From: Subtercola boreus
GTDB lineage: Bacteria; Actinomycetota; Actinomycetes; Actinomycetales; Microbacteriaceae
Direction of reading: 5' to 3'
DNA: 64,000 nucleotides
NCBI RefSeq assembly: GCF_006716115.1
Contig: NZ_VFOO01000001.1
Coordinates: 3,596,001-3,660,000, forward strand
In this document: positions 23,428-33,102 of the stretch, piece by piece
Numbering within the stretch: the first letter of the stretch is position 1
Layout of the letters: each line of letters opens with the position of its first letter
The notes under the pieces: model-generated
What the model saw: only the letters and a program-made list of their open reading frames with translations
What the model was told of the DNA's origin: nothing
The model's database searches: none
Translations under genes and position numbers: made by a program

Positions 23428-24717
23428 GTGCCCGCAATCGTTCTGATCGGCGCCCAGTGGGGCGACGAAGGCAAAGGTAAGGCCACCGACCTCCTCGGCA
23501 CGCGTGTCGACTACGTCGTCAAGTTCAACGGCGGCAACAACGCCGGCCACACCGTTGTCATCGGCAACCAGAAGTACGCCCTGCACCTGTTGCCGTCGGG
23601 CATCCTGACCCCGAACGTGACGCCGGTGATCACCAACGGTGTCGTCGTCGACATCGAGGTGCTCTTCCACGAGCTCGAGGCCCTGGTCTCCCGGGGAGTG
23701 GATGTCTCGCGCCTCCTGATCAGCGCGAACGCCCACGTCATCACCGCCTATCACCGCACGCTCGACAAGGTCACCGAGCGTTTCCTCGGCAAACGCCAGA
23801 TCGGCACCACCGGTCGCGGCATCGGCCCGGCCTATGCCGACAAGATCAACCGCCTCGGCATCCGCATGCAGGACATCTTCGACGAGAACATCCTCCGCCA
23901 GAAGGTCGAAGGCGCGCTCGACCAGAAGAACCACCTGCTCGTGAAGGTCTACAACCGCCGCGCGATCGAGGTCGACGACATCGTCGAGAACCTCCTCTCC
24001 TACGCCGAGCGCCTCCGCCCGATGGTCGTCGACACCTCCCTCGTGCTGAACCAGGCCCTCGACGCCGGCAAGACGGTGCTCTTCGAGGGCGGCCAGGCCA
24101 CGATGCTCGACGTCGACCACGGCACCTACCCGTTCGTCACGTCGTCGAATGCGACATCCGGAGGCGCGGCGACCGGATCGGGTGTCGCCCCCAACCGCAT
24201 CGAACGCGTGATCGGCATCGTGAAGGCGTACACGACCCGCGTCGGCGCCGGCCCCTTCCCGACCGAGCTCTTCGACGAGTCGGGCGAGTTCCTGCGAGCG
24301 AACGGTTTCGAGTTCGGCACCACCACGGGCCGCCCGCGCCGCTGCGGCTGGTACGACGCGCCCATCGCGCGCTACTCGGCCCGCATCAACGGCGTCACCG
24401 ACTTCGTGCTCACGAAACTGGATGTCCTGACCGGCCTCGAGAAGATCCCGGTCTGCGTCGCGTACGACGTCGACGGCGTTCGCGTCGACGAGGTTCCCGT
24501 CTCGCAGAGCGACTTCCACCACGCCGTCCCCATCTACGAGGAGTTCGAGGGCTGGAGCGAGGACATCACCGGTGCCCGCACCTTCGAAGACCTCCCGGAT
24601 GCGGCCCAGCGCTACGTGCTCGCGATCGAAGCGATGAGCGGCTCCCGCATCTCCGCGATCGGCGTCGGCCCCGGCCGCGAGGAGATCGTCGTCCGTCACG
24701 ACCTGCTCGGGCTGTAG
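23428..24717 (+). CDS. purA: Adenylosuccinate synthetase
   Basis: A 429-residue, full-length PurA that joins IMP and aspartate using GTP, the first step from IMP to AMP. The P-loop-like WGDEGKGK with catalytic Asp13 and Lys16 is at the N-terminus, GHTVV carries the catalytic histidine, and [30 protein letters not shown] and [11 protein letters not shown] are all typical. GTG start 4 nt after the DUF3151 stop. Other purine genes are at 35-40 kb and 54-62 kb. Confidence 0.97.
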   Translation: MPAIVLIGAQWGDEGKGKATDLLGTRVDYVVKFNGGNNAGHTVVIGNQKYALHLLPSGILTPNVTPVITNGVVVDIEVLFHELEALVSRGVDVSRLLISANAHVITAYHRTLDKVTERFLGKRQIGTTGRGIGPAYADKINRLGIRMQDIFDENILRQKVEGALDQKNHLLVKVYNRRAIEVDDIVENLLSYAERLRPMVVDTSLVLNQALDAGKTVLFEGGQATMLDVDHGTYPFVTSSNATSGGAATGSGVAPNRIERVIGIVKAYTTRVGAGPFPTELFDESGEFLRANGFEFGTTTGRPRRCGWYDAPIARYSARINGVTDFVLTKLDVLTGLEKIPVCVAYDVDGVRVDEVPVSQSDFHHAVPIYEEFEGWSEDITGARTFEDLPDAAQRYVLAIEAMSGSRISAIGVGPGREEIVVRHDLLGL

Positions 24718-24790
24718 GAACGCGCGGACCCGGGAGCGTACGACCCTCGGCGAGCCGACACAAGCCCGCGAGCATCCGGCGCCCGGGGCG

Positions 24791-24796
24791 TAGCGT
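24791..24796 (+). promoter_or_regulatory. -10 element (TAGCGT), probable leaderless start
   Basis: TAGCGT ends 6 nt before the ATG at 24803. Confidence 0.4.
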
Positions 24797-24802
24797 CGAA
24801 CG

Positions 24803-25018
24803 ATGAGCGAACTGAAGAAGGGTGACGAGGTCACCTGGCAGTCCCACGGGTCGACGGCCGAAGGCAAAGTCGAGAAGAAGATCACGTCGGACACGCACGC
24901 GGCCAAGCGCACGGTGAAGGCGTCGAAGGATGACCCCCAGTACTTGGTCAAGAGCGACAAGTCGGGCGGCGAGGCCGTGCACAAGCCCGACGCGCTGAAG
25001 AAGAAGCCGACGAAATAG
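24803..25018 (+). CDS. HVA1/DUF2945 family small protein
   Basis: A 71-residue basic protein with the pattern of the hypervirulence-associated HVA1/DUF2945 family: KGDEVTWQSHGSTAEGKVEKKITSDTHAAKRTVKASKDDPQYLVKSDKSGGEAVHKPDAL. It is predicted to be a small SH3-like beta barrel. The molecular role in bacteria is unknown. A leaderless-type -10 precedes it, and a G/C hairpin follows its stop. Confidence 0.85.
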   Translation: MSELKKGDEVTWQSHGSTAEGKVEKKITSDTHAAKRTVKASKDDPQYLVKSDKSGGEAVHKPDALKKKPTK

Positions 25019-25035
25019 CGGGGCGGTTTCCCCGC
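25018..25035 (+). terminator. G/C hairpin after HVA1 gene
   Basis: GCGGGG (25018-25023) and CCCCGC (25030-25035) pair around a 6-nt loop directly at the stop codon. No T-run follows, so its termination strength is uncertain. Confidence 0.45.
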
Positions 25036-25102
25036 CCTGCTATGTTGCCGGCGGCTCACCGCCTACCATCGGTGAAGACGGCACTCTGTATCCGGGGGAA
25101 CA

Positions 25103-27709
25103 ATGACTGCATCGTTCGACGCGCGACCACGCCATTCGCGATGGCGGTTGGCCAGCACCGCGATCTTCGTCGTCATCGCCGTGGTCGGCGGAGTATTCAT
25201 GGGTGCAGCGCCCGCAGAGGCCAGCAACCTGGGTACGCTGACGGGCACGGTGCGGGACGGCAGTTCGACGGGTGCGCCCCTTGCCGGCGTGACGGTGGGT
25301 GTCGGTCGCGACAGCAGTCGCGTGGCCACGGCCACAACGGGAAGCGACGGCAGCTACCGGATCACCGGCCTGGCGGCGGATGACGACTACTATGTGGTCT
25401 TCACCGCGGCGACACCGTTCATCGGGGGCCAGATCTACCCTCCTGCCATCGTTGCCGGTGGAGTGACGGTCGCTGACTACGTCATGCTGCGTTACGCATC
25501 TCTCGTCGGCACCGTCGTCAGCGCAGGGCCCAATCCGGTGCCGATCTCGGGTGCCCATGTGATCGCGTTCGGAACCGCCAGCCCGGTCAGCGATTCCGCA
25601 GGCACCCTGCGGCTGAACAACTTCTCTCCCGGGCGACTCACTGAGTTCACGGTCTCGGCGTCCGGTTACAACCCCACCGTCGTGCGGAAGACCTTCTCGT
25701 CGGGAGAGACCTGGACGACCACGATCTCGCTGACCAGACTCTCGATCGTCACGGGAACCGTCACCGCTGAAGACACGGGTCTCCCGCTGGCCGATGTGGC
25801 CATCACCGTGCCCACCGCGTACTACCCGTATCCGGTCGCGCGTACTGATGCGGCAGGCCGATACACGCTGGCCGGTGTTCCGGCAGGCACCCAGACCGTC
25901 CAGGCGGAAGACACCACGGGGAACTACGTCACGAAGTCGAGGGCCGCGCAGTTCGTCGGTGGAGACAGCCGGGTGATGGATTTCACCCTGACAGCCGAGC
26001 CGAAGGGCCGGATAGCCGGCCTCGTCACTGAGGCGGGTGCGACGCCCGCCCCGCTCCGCAATGTCGCCGCACTGCTCTACAGGGCGGGTATCACACCCCC
26101 ATCGTCGACTGTGGTCGCACAGGCCGTCTCCGACTCGACAGGGGCGTACTCGATCGGTCGGGTTCCGGCCGGCGACTACGTCGTGCACTACGTCTACTAC
26201 GACGACGACTGCGACTCTGAGTCCTGCCCGGACAACCGGCATCTCGACGAGTGGTACGACAACGCGTTCATCCGAAAGGAGAGCACGATCATCCATGTGG
26301 CTGAGGGCCAGTCCGTGACAGGCATCGACGCGGCGCTCGACGCGACCCGCAGCCTGCCGACGGTCGCTGGCACGGTCGCGCTCGGCGGTTCGCCTGCGAC
26401 CGCGGCGGGCACGCTCGTCGAATTCGTCACCCCCGGTGGCACGGTGACGAATTCGACCACGACGCTGTCCGACGGCACCTACTCCGCGGCCAAGGTTCGC
26501 ACCGGCACCTACGCCGTGCGATTCACCAACCCCGACTACGCATCAGGATCGACGACCGTGACGGTGACGAGCTCGGTGACGGGGCTGAACGCGAGCCTGG
26601 CCCGACTGCCCACCTTCACCGAGTCGCCAACGCCGACCATCTCGGGGTCCGCCCGGGTGGGGCAGACCCTGACCGCCAAGACCGGCAGCTGGAGTCCGGT
26701 GCCCGCAGCGTTCATGTACCAGTGGATGCGCGGCGGTGTGAAAATCTCCGGGGCGACAGGCAAGACGTATGCACCGGTGGTTGCTGATGTCGGCCAGACA
26801 CTCAGCGTCGCTGTCACCGCGACGAAACCCGAGCTGTCGTCGCTGACCAAGCGGTCGGCATCCACGCCGGCCGTCACCCGGGAGCTGACTGCGACACCCA
26901 CGCCCACGATCACGGGGGCGGCGGTCGTCGGATCCACACTCACTGTCGCGCCGGGCTCCTGGGAGCCGGCACCTGTGACGTTCACCTACAAGTGGAAGAG
27001 CAATGGGGCCGTCGTCTACGGTGCTACGTCCTCCACGTTCACGGTGCGCCCGGCGGATGCCGGCCACACGATCACCGTGGATGTGACCGGCTCTAAGCCG
27101 GGTTTCGTCTCGGTGATGCGCGCGTCGGCGCCGACCGCGGCAGTGCTCTCCACTTTCGCGACAAGCGCGAACCCGACGATCAGCGGGACCGTAGCCGTCG
27201 ATCTCGTCCTGACAGCGAAGACCGGAACCTGGTCCCCGTCGCCCACTTCGTTCAGTTTCGTCTGGTTGCGCAACGGCAGCCCGATCTCCGGGGCCACGAC
27301 ATCCAGCTACCGGCTCACAGCGGCAGACTCGGGTGCCCGGATCTCCGTCACGGTGAAAGCAGCCAAGCCCGGTTATCTGAGCGTCTCGCGAACGTCGGCC
27401 CCATCATCCGTTGTGCTGCTGCGGCTCACCTCGACACCGACGCCCACCGTCGTCGGCAGCGCCCGGCTCGGGTCGACGCTCTACGCAGGCACCAAGGCAT
27501 GGGCGCCGGCACCCGTCGCGCTGCTGTTCCAGTGGATGCGGTCGGGAGTGGCGATCTCCGGCGCGACAGGAACGCAGTACACGCTGACGGCAGCAGATGT
27601 CGGAAAGTCCATCACCGTCTCGGTGACCGGAACCCGGGCGAGCTACCTCCAGGCGACGCGCACGTCTGCGGCGACCCCGGGGGTCACGAGCAGGCCGGCA
27701 TCGGACTGA
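25103..27709 (+). CDS. Secreted repeat protein, carboxypeptidase-regulatory-like and Ig-like domains
   Basis: An 868-residue exported protein. Signal peptide about residues 1-41 (membrane stretch STAIFVVIAVVGGVFM, then AEA). Next come about five carboxypeptidase-regulatory-like beta domains (GTLTGTVRDGSSTGAPLAGV, ASLVGTVVSAG, VTGTVTAEDTGLPL, GRIAGLVTEAG, VAGTVALGGS). The C-terminal half has four repeats of about 88 residues, each opening with TPTISG-like sequence and holding WSPxPxxFxYQWxRxGxxISGATxxxY. A Cys pair (DDDCDSESC) and an acidic Tyr-rich insert lie in domain 4. No LPXTG or C-terminal anchor, so probably released or bound non-covalently. Ribosome site GGGGGAA before the ATG. Paralogue at 28761. 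Probably cell-surface or matrix binding. Confidence 0.85.
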   Translation: MTASFDARPRHSRWRLASTAIFVVIAVVGGVFMGAAPAEASNLGTLTGTVRDGSSTGAPLAGVTVGVGRDSSRVATATTGSDGSYRITGLAADDDYYVVFTAATPFIGGQIYPPAIVAGGVTVADYVMLRYASLVGTVVSAGPNPVPISGAHVIAFGTASPVSDSAGTLRLNNFSPGRLTEFTVSASGYNPTVVRKTFSSGETWTTTISLTRLSIVTGTVTAEDTGLPLADVAITVPTAYYPYPVARTDAAGRYTLAGVPAGTQTVQAEDTTGNYVTKSRAAQFVGGDSRVMDFTLTAEPKGRIAGLVTEAGATPAPLRNVAALLYRAGITPPSSTVVAQAVSDSTGAYSIGRVPAGDYVVHYVYYDDDCDSESCPDNRHLDEWYDNAFIRKESTIIHVAEGQSVTGIDAALDATRSLPTVAGTVALGGSPATAAGTLVEFVTPGGTVTNSTTTLSDGTYSAAKVRTGTYAVRFTNPDYASGSTTVTVTSSVTGLNASLARLPTFTESPTPTISGSARVGQTLTAKTGSWSPVPAAFMYQWMRGGVKISGATGKTYAPVVADVGQTLSVAVTATKPELSSLTKRSASTPAVTRELTATPTPTITGAAVVGSTLTVAPGSWEPAPVTFTYKWKSNGAVVYGATSSTFTVRPADAGHTITVDVTGSKPGFVSVMRASAPTAAVLSTFATSANPTISGTVAVDLVLTAKTGTWSPSPTSFSFVWLRNGSPISGATTSSYRLTAADSGARISVTVKAAKPGYLSVSRTSAPSSVVLLRLTSTPTPTVVGSARLGSTLYAGTKAWAPAPVALLFQWMRSGVAISGATGTQYTLTAADVGKSITVSVTGTRASYLQATRTSAATPGVTSRPASD

Positions 27710-27761
27710 CGGTTCAGGGGGGCGCGGCGCAGGGCGCCGCCATCCGGAACCCGCAGCGCGC

Positions 27762-27767
27762 TAATCT
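27762..27767 (+). promoter_or_regulatory. -10 element (TAATCT), probable leaderless start
   Basis: TAATCT ends 6 nt before the ATG at 27774. Confidence 0.45.
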
Positions 27768-27773
27768 GACCCC

Positions 27774-28712
27774 ATGTGCACCCGCATCTTCTGGAACGAC
27801 AATCCGATCGCCAAGACGGTCGCCCGTTGCATGGACTGGGAGGTCAGCGATGAGCCCGACCTGTGGTTCGTGCCGCGCGGCCTCACCCGCGGCGGGCACG
27901 ACGACGACGCCCTCAGCTGGACCTCGAAGTACTCGAGCGTGGTGCTCAGCATGTGGAGGCTCGGCACGTCGGACGGGTTGAACGAGAAGGGTCTCGCCGT
28001 GCACGGTCTCTACCTCGACCCCGTCGATGTGGGGGAGTGGCCCGTCGATGGGCGGGCATCCGTACCGAACTCGCTCTGGGTGCAGTACGTGCTCGACACC
28101 TTCGCGACCGTGGCAGAAGCGGTCGCCGCGGTCGGCGACATCCGGATCACGGCACCCGAACTCCGCGGGCAGCGGCTCGGCGTGCACCTCGCTCTCGAAG
28201 ACGCGTCGGGCGACTCCGCCATCTTCGAGCCGCAGGGCGACCGCATCGTCGTGCACCACGGTCGCGAGTACACGGTGATGGCGAACTCGCCGGTGATGGA
28301 TGCCCAACTCGCCAATCTCGCCCGCTACGCGCCCTTCGGCGGCACCCTCGCGCCTCCCGGGAACATCACCTCGCTCGACAGGTTCGCGAGGGCGAGCTAC
28401 TTCCGCCACTACCTGCCCGAGCCCGAGAACGTGCTGCAGGCTGTCGCCGGCGTGTTCCAGCTGATCCAGAACGTTGCTGTGCCCTACGGCGCGCCGTACA
28501 ACGACGGCGGCGTCTACCCGACGTGGTGGGAGGCCGGCGCCGACCTGACGAACGGCGTCTACTACTTCGTGTCCACCCGCAGCCCGAGCATGTTCTGGGT
28601 GAGCCTCGCCGATCTCGCCGACGGCACGGAGGTGTTGCGCCTCGACCCGCGCGACGAATCTCTCGTCGGCGCCTCGGAGTCGCGCTTCGAACGGGCAGAA
28701 CTGCCCTACTGA
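27774..28712 (+). CDS. Choloylglycine-hydrolase-family (Ntn) amidase
   Basis: A 312-residue protein starting MCTRIFWND. Cys2 would become the N-terminal nucleophile after Met removal, as in bile salt hydrolase, penicillin V acylase and other linear C-N amide hydrolases. Supporting motifs are GRxMDW-like ARCMDWE near residue 20, NEKGLAVHGLYLD, and MANSPVMDAQLANL in the place of the family's TNxPxF/D segment. No signal peptide, so probably cytoplasmic. It lies between two paralogous secreted proteins but has its own leaderless-type promoter. Natural substrate unknown; N-acyl homoserine lactones and N-acyl amino acids are possibilities for the family. Confidence 0.87.
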   Translation: MCTRIFWNDNPIAKTVARCMDWEVSDEPDLWFVPRGLTRGGHDDDALSWTSKYSSVVLSMWRLGTSDGLNEKGLAVHGLYLDPVDVGEWPVDGRASVPNSLWVQYVLDTFATVAEAVAAVGDIRITAPELRGQRLGVHLALEDASGDSAIFEPQGDRIVVHHGREYTVMANSPVMDAQLANLARYAPFGGTLAPPGNITSLDRFARASYFRHYLPEPENVLQAVAGVFQLIQNVAVPYGAPYNDGGVYPTWWEAGADLTNGVYYFVSTRSPSMFWVSLADLADGTEVLRLDPRDESLVGASESRFERAELPY

Positions 28713-28760
28713 CAAGGCACCCCAGACGGTAGGGTGTGAGAACGCACATCTGGGGGGAAG

Positions 28761-31091
28761 ATGCACACACAGGCGCGCATTGCAGGGTTGTCTGAGGGTC
28801 GGTCACGACGTTGGCGACGGATGATCGGGGCGGCGCTCGCGACGGTCGCCATGCTCGGCTCGCTTCTCGTCACGGCAGAGTCGGCGTCGGCTTCAGACTT
28901 CGGTACCGTCACCGGCATCGTGCATGACGGCTCGGCGTCGGGAGCGCCCGTCGCGGGTATCCGCGTGTATGCCTACAACAGCGGCGAAGAGTCCGGCGCT
29001 TCCGGCACCAGCGGGAGCGACGGTCGATTCACCATCACCGGTGTCGCAGCGGGCAGCGCATATCTCGAGGTCGAGCAGCAGCCCCCGTATCTGGCTGTGT
29101 ACGGCATACCCGTCACGGTCGTCCCCGGCGCTCCGGCCACGAAAGACGTGGTGATCCAGCGCTCGGCCAGCATCTTCGGCACGGTCACAGGCGATCCGCC
29201 GGATGCAGGTCCGTTGGCCGGCGCCACCGTGAACCTCGACAATGATGTGAGCCTCAAGACTGGCAGCGACGGCACGTTCTCGATCCCGAACCGCAGTCTC
29301 GGCGACCACACCGTGGTCGTTTCGGCAACGGGATACAACTCGCGAAGGCTGACCACGACCCTGGCCGCGGGCGCCCAGTGGGATGCCAGCGTGACGCTCA
29401 CGCGACTCTCCACGGTGACGGGCACAGTGACGGCCCAAGACACGGGGCAGCCCCTGGAAAACGTGGCCGTAACTTTGGGGAGTCTGCGAGCGACAACGGG
29501 CGCTGCAGGGCAGTACTCTCTGCGCAACGTGCCGGCCGGCAGCCAGACTCTGCGGGCGAGCGACCTCACCGGATCCTACGTTCTGAAGGCGGGCACGGTC
29601 ACCGTGGTCGGCAGCACGCCCGCGACTCTCGACTTCACGCTCACCCCCGAGCCGACCGGGCGGGTGAGCGGGCGTGTGGTCATGGCCGGCCCCGCGGCGA
29701 CGCCCGCGGTCGCCGTCGGAGTCTACTTCTACCGGGCGGGCCTGACGCCAGCGTCGACGACCTCGGTGAGCCGTGGAACGCTGGATGCCGACGGGAACTA
29801 CACAGCCGTGCACCTCCCCGACGGTGACTATGTCGCCCTCTTCGCTGACGACTGCGGTGAGTGCGAGTACGAACGGATGCTGACGGAGTGGTGGGACAAC
29901 TCGTTCGTGCGGAAGACGAGCACGATCATCCACATCGTCGGGGGCCAGGCGGTGACGGGCGTCGATGCTGTGCTCGACGACCCCCGTGCGTTGCAGACCG
30001 TCTCGGGTACCGTGACCCTCCCCGGTTCGACCCGATCGACGGCACGCACGCTGGTCGAGCTGCTGCTACCCGACGGGTCGGTGGCCGCGTCGGCGACGAC
30101 GTCGTCGACGGGTTCGTACAGTGTGAAGTCTGTGCGCTCGGCGTCCTACCGCGTCCGGTTCAGCAATTCCGAGTATCGCGTCGCCTACTACAACTCGGCG
30201 GCCACGTTCGAGTCCGCAGCAGTCGTGCCGGTCAACGGGCCCGTGACGGGGATCGACGCCACTCTGACGCGGCTCCCTCCTTTCACGAGCACGGGAACGC
30301 CCACCATCTCGGGCCGCGCCGTGCTGCAGGCGACACTGACGGCGTCGCCCGGGAGCTGGAGCCCCACAGCGACGACATTCACGTACCAGTGGAAGAGCGA
30401 CTACCAGGTGATCCCCGGAGCGACGAAGTCGACGTTCACGCCGACTTTGGCTGAACAGGGCCACAGGCTCAACGTAGCTGTGACAGCCTCGGCACCCGGC
30501 ATTCTGCCGACGACGAGAACGTCCGCCCAGACCGGCCCCGTGCTTCAGGACTTCTACACGCCCCCGGTACCGACGATCTCGGGAACGGTGGTCGTCGGGT
30601 CGACCCTGACCGCGCGTCACGGACCGTGGCGGCCGGCGGCCTCGCCGACCTTCACGTACAAGTGGAAGCGAGACGGGGCCGTCATCTCTGGGGCGACCAG
30701 CACGATGTACAAGCTCGTGGTTGCCGACATGGGCAAGCGGATCACGGTCGACATCACCGGCTCCGCCCCCAATTTCGTGACCATCACCCGCTCGTCTGCA
30801 GCGACGACGAAGGTCGTCCGAAACTTCACGGCGACCGCCATCCCGACCATCGTCGGTTCACCCATCGTGGGCCGGACGCTCACGGCCAAAGCAGGCACCT
30901 GGACGCCCAGCCCGGTCTCGTTCCGGTTCACCTGGCTGAGGAACGGCGTGGCCATCCCCGGAGCCACGGCGTCGAGCTACGCCCTGACGAAAGCGGACTC
31001 CGGGGCCCGCATCTCGGTGACCGTCAAAGGAATCAAGACCGACTACGTCACGACCTCCCGCACCTCGTTGCAGACGAAGCCGGTCACCTGA
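28761..31091 (+). CDS. Secreted repeat protein, paralogue of the 25.1-kb gene
   Basis: A 776-residue exported protein with the same domain order as the gene at 25103: signal peptide (about residues 1-47), about five carboxypeptidase-regulatory-like domains, an acidic Cys-containing insert (DDCGECEYERMLTEWWDNSFVRKTSTIIHIVGGQAVTG, near-identical in layout to the paralogue), then three instead of four C-terminal repeats of about 88 residues. The length difference of 92 residues is about one repeat. Ribosome site GGGGGAAG before the ATG. No sorting signal. Ends 20 bp before a convergent dehydrogenase gene. Confidence 0.85.
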   Translation: MHTQARIAGLSEGRSRRWRRMIGAALATVAMLGSLLVTAESASASDFGTVTGIVHDGSASGAPVAGIRVYAYNSGEESGASGTSGSDGRFTITGVAAGSAYLEVEQQPPYLAVYGIPVTVVPGAPATKDVVIQRSASIFGTVTGDPPDAGPLAGATVNLDNDVSLKTGSDGTFSIPNRSLGDHTVVVSATGYNSRRLTTTLAAGAQWDASVTLTRLSTVTGTVTAQDTGQPLENVAVTLGSLRATTGAAGQYSLRNVPAGSQTLRASDLTGSYVLKAGTVTVVGSTPATLDFTLTPEPTGRVSGRVVMAGPAATPAVAVGVYFYRAGLTPASTTSVSRGTLDADGNYTAVHLPDGDYVALFADDCGECEYERMLTEWWDNSFVRKTSTIIHIVGGQAVTGVDAVLDDPRALQTVSGTVTLPGSTRSTARTLVELLLPDGSVAASATTSSTGSYSVKSVRSASYRVRFSNSEYRVAYYNSAATFESAAVVPVNGPVTGIDATLTRLPPFTSTGTPTISGRAVLQATLTASPGSWSPTATTFTYQWKSDYQVIPGATKSTFTPTLAEQGHRLNVAVTASAPGILPTTRTSAQTGPVLQDFYTPPVPTISGTVVVGSTLTARHGPWRPAASPTFTYKWKRDGAVISGATSTMYKLVVADMGKRITVDITGSAPNFVTITRSSAATTKVVRNFTATAIPTIVGSPIVGRTLTAKAGTWTPSPVSFRFTWLRNGVAIPGATASSYALTKADSGARISVTVKGIKTDYVTTSRTSLQTKPVT

Positions 31092-31110
31092 GACACAGCT
31101 GCCGAGGCGG

Positions 31111-32286
31111 CTACGGCTTCAGCACCACTTTGATGCAGCCGTCCTCCTTCTTCTTGAAGAGTTCGTACATCTCGGGGGCCTGCTCGAGCGGAACCGCGTG
31201 CGTCGTCAGGTCTTCGGTGCCGAGCGGGTCGGACGGGTCCTCGACGAGGGGCAGCAGTTCGTCGCGCCAGTTCTGCACGTTGCACTGGCCCATGCGGAGG
31301 GTCATGCCCTTGTCGAATATGTCCTTCAGCGGCATCGGGTCGGCGACGCCCGCGTAGACGCCGCTGAGCGAGACGGTTCCGCCGCGCCGCACGGCGTCGA
31401 GTGCGAGGTGCAGGGCCGCCAGGCGGTCGATGCCCACTGTGGTCATGACCTTCTTGGCGATCGCGTCCGGGAGCAGCCCGGCGGCCTTCTGGGCGAACTC
31501 GGCGCCCGGGTTGCCGTGCGCCTCCATGCCGACCGCGTCGACGATGGAGTCGGGTCCGCGACCGTCTGTCAGGTCGCGCAGACGGTCGAGCGCATCATGC
31601 GTGAGGTCGAGGGTCTCGACGCCGTGCCGTTCGGCCATCGCACGCCGCTCGGGTACGGGGTCGATTGCGAGCACCCGGTAGCCGAAGTGCCGGCCGATGC
31701 GGCTCGCGAACTGTCCGACCGGGCCGAGGCCGAGCACTCCCAGCGTGCCGCCGTCGGGTACATTCGCGTACTTCACGCCCTGCCAGGCGGTCGGCAGGAT
31801 GTCGCTGAGGAACAGGTAGCGTTCGTCGGGCAGGTCGTTGCCGACCTTGGTCGCGTTGAAGTCCGCGAGCTGCACGCGCAGGTACTCGGCCTGGCCGCCG
31901 GGCACGTCGCCGTACAGCTCGGTGTAGCCGTAGAGCGAGGCGCCGCTGCCCGACTGGCGGTTCTGGGTAGTCTCGCACTGGCTGGTCAGGCCGCGGGTGC
32001 ACATGTAGCAGTGCCCGCAGGCGATCACGAACGGGATGACCACCCGGTCGCCCTCGGCGAGCTTCGTGACGGCGCTGCCGACCTCGACCACCACGCCCAT
32101 CGGTTCGTGGCCGAGAACGTCGCCCTTGTTGATGAACGCGCCCATCACGTCGTAGAGGTGCAGGTCACTGCCGCAGATGGCGGTGGACGTGATCTTCACC
32201 ACCACATCGGTCGGTTCTTCGATGCGGGGGTCGGGGACGGTTTCGACGCTGACGTTCTGGGTGCCTTGGAAGGTGAGTGCTCTCAT
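31111..32286 (-). CDS. Zinc-dependent alcohol dehydrogenase, formaldehyde-dehydrogenase-like
   Basis: A 391-residue medium-chain dehydrogenase. Catalytic zinc ligands Cys38, His60 and Glu61 (AICGSDLH, GHEPMG) and four structural zinc cysteines (Cys90, 93, 96, 104) are present. The Rossmann motif is GVLGLGPVGQFASRIGRHFG. The long insert after the structural zinc site (QNRQSGSGASLYGYTELYGDVPGGQAEYLRV) marks the glutathione-independent formaldehyde dehydrogenase-like group. It may oxidise formaldehyde or another aldehyde or alcohol with NAD. A TAGACC hexamer 6 nt before the ATG suggests a leaderless mRNA. Not in an operon. Confidence 0.9.
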   Translation of the reverse strand: MRALTFQGTQNVSVETVPDPRIEEPTDVVVKITSTAICGSDLHLYDVMGAFINKGDVLGHEPMGVVVEVGSAVTKLAEGDRVVIPFVIACGHCYMCTRGLTSQCETTQNRQSGSGASLYGYTELYGDVPGGQAEYLRVQLADFNATKVGNDLPDERYLFLSDILPTAWQGVKYANVPDGGTLGVLGLGPVGQFASRIGRHFGYRVLAIDPVPERRAMAERHGVETLDLTHDALDRLRDLTDGRGPDSIVDAVGMEAHGNPGAEFAQKAAGLLPDAIAKKVMTTVGIDRLAALHLALDAVRRGGTVSLSGVYAGVADPMPLKDIFDKGMTLRMGQCNVQNWRDELLPLVEDPSDPLGTEDLTTHAVPLEQAPEMYELFKKKEDGCIKVVLKP

Positions 32287-32395
32287 ACTTCCGGTCTACG
32301 CGCCGGGCGGGTATCCGCACAGGGGTTGACGGCTCCGGATGCTCGGACTCCTGTGTGCGCGCGGCCCGCCGCCGGGCATCCGGAACCTGCCCCGA

Positions 32396-33004
32396 TCAGA
32401 CGACCGTGAAGCCGTCCGGCAGCGGCTGGCGCCCGGTGAGTGCGAGCAGGATCTCCTCGCCCTGGCCCGCGCGGGCGCCGATGCGTGCGGCGAGGGAGGT
32501 GGCATCCGTGACGCACCCGATGGGCTGGCCGTGCGGCCGGCCGATGGCGCGGCCGATGTCCATCGAGTGCACGACGAGCTCGAAGCTCCGTGTTCGGAGG
32601 TACTGGGTGAGCTCGATGCCGTGTCCGCCCACCGAGACGACGCGGCCGGAGGGGGCCGCGTCGATCGCCCGGCTGGCCCGGGCCAGGGCATCCTCGATCT
32701 GCTGCACGGGATGCTCGCCCAACCAGCGCCCCGCCTCGACGCCGCGCTCCGCCACAGATTCGGGGTCGGAGAAGTCGCGATAGATCAGCGCGTAGTAGTC
32801 CTCGGCGGTCGGCAAACCGACGCGTTCGGCATCATCGTGGCCGAGATACGTCTCAACCGTGAGGATCGCGCGAGTTGTGTGCCCCACCAGCGAGCGCACC
32901 GACCAGCCGCCGAGACCGGGCAGATCCCACTGGTGCTCGTCGATCTGTCTGACCAGCGCGATGAATGCATCTGCCGCCTGGTGGAAGTTGGCTACGTTGC
33001 CCAT
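32396..33004 (-). CDS. Mycothiol-type DinB/maleylpyruvate isomerase-like protein
   Basis: A 202-residue protein with the maleylpyruvate-isomerase N-terminal, DinB-like four-helix fold. GLGGWSVRSLVGHTTRAILTVETYLG carries the first metal-type histidine, and RSFELVVHSMDIGRAIG carries a second. Members use mycothiol or bacillithiol in isomerase or transferase reactions, consistent with an actinobacterial host. The ATG at 33004 is preferred; a TTG at 33022 would add six residues. Reaction unknown. Confidence 0.85.
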   Translation of the reverse strand: MGNVANFHQAADAFIALVRQIDEHQWDLPGLGGWSVRSLVGHTTRAILTVETYLGHDDAERVGLPTAEDYYALIYRDFSDPESVAERGVEAGRWLGEHPVQQIEDALARASRAIDAAPSGRVVSVGGHGIELTQYLRTRSFELVVHSMDIGRAIGRPHGQPIGCVTDATSLAARIGARAGQGEEILLALTGRQPLPDGFTVV

Positions 33005-33102
33005 GGCACCATGGTGGCACAAGACGAAGCGACTGCATGACCGTTTCGCGCCCCGTGTGCGGGGGCTGCCGCGCTCCCGGAAATCTGTGATGGACTGGGG
33101 TC

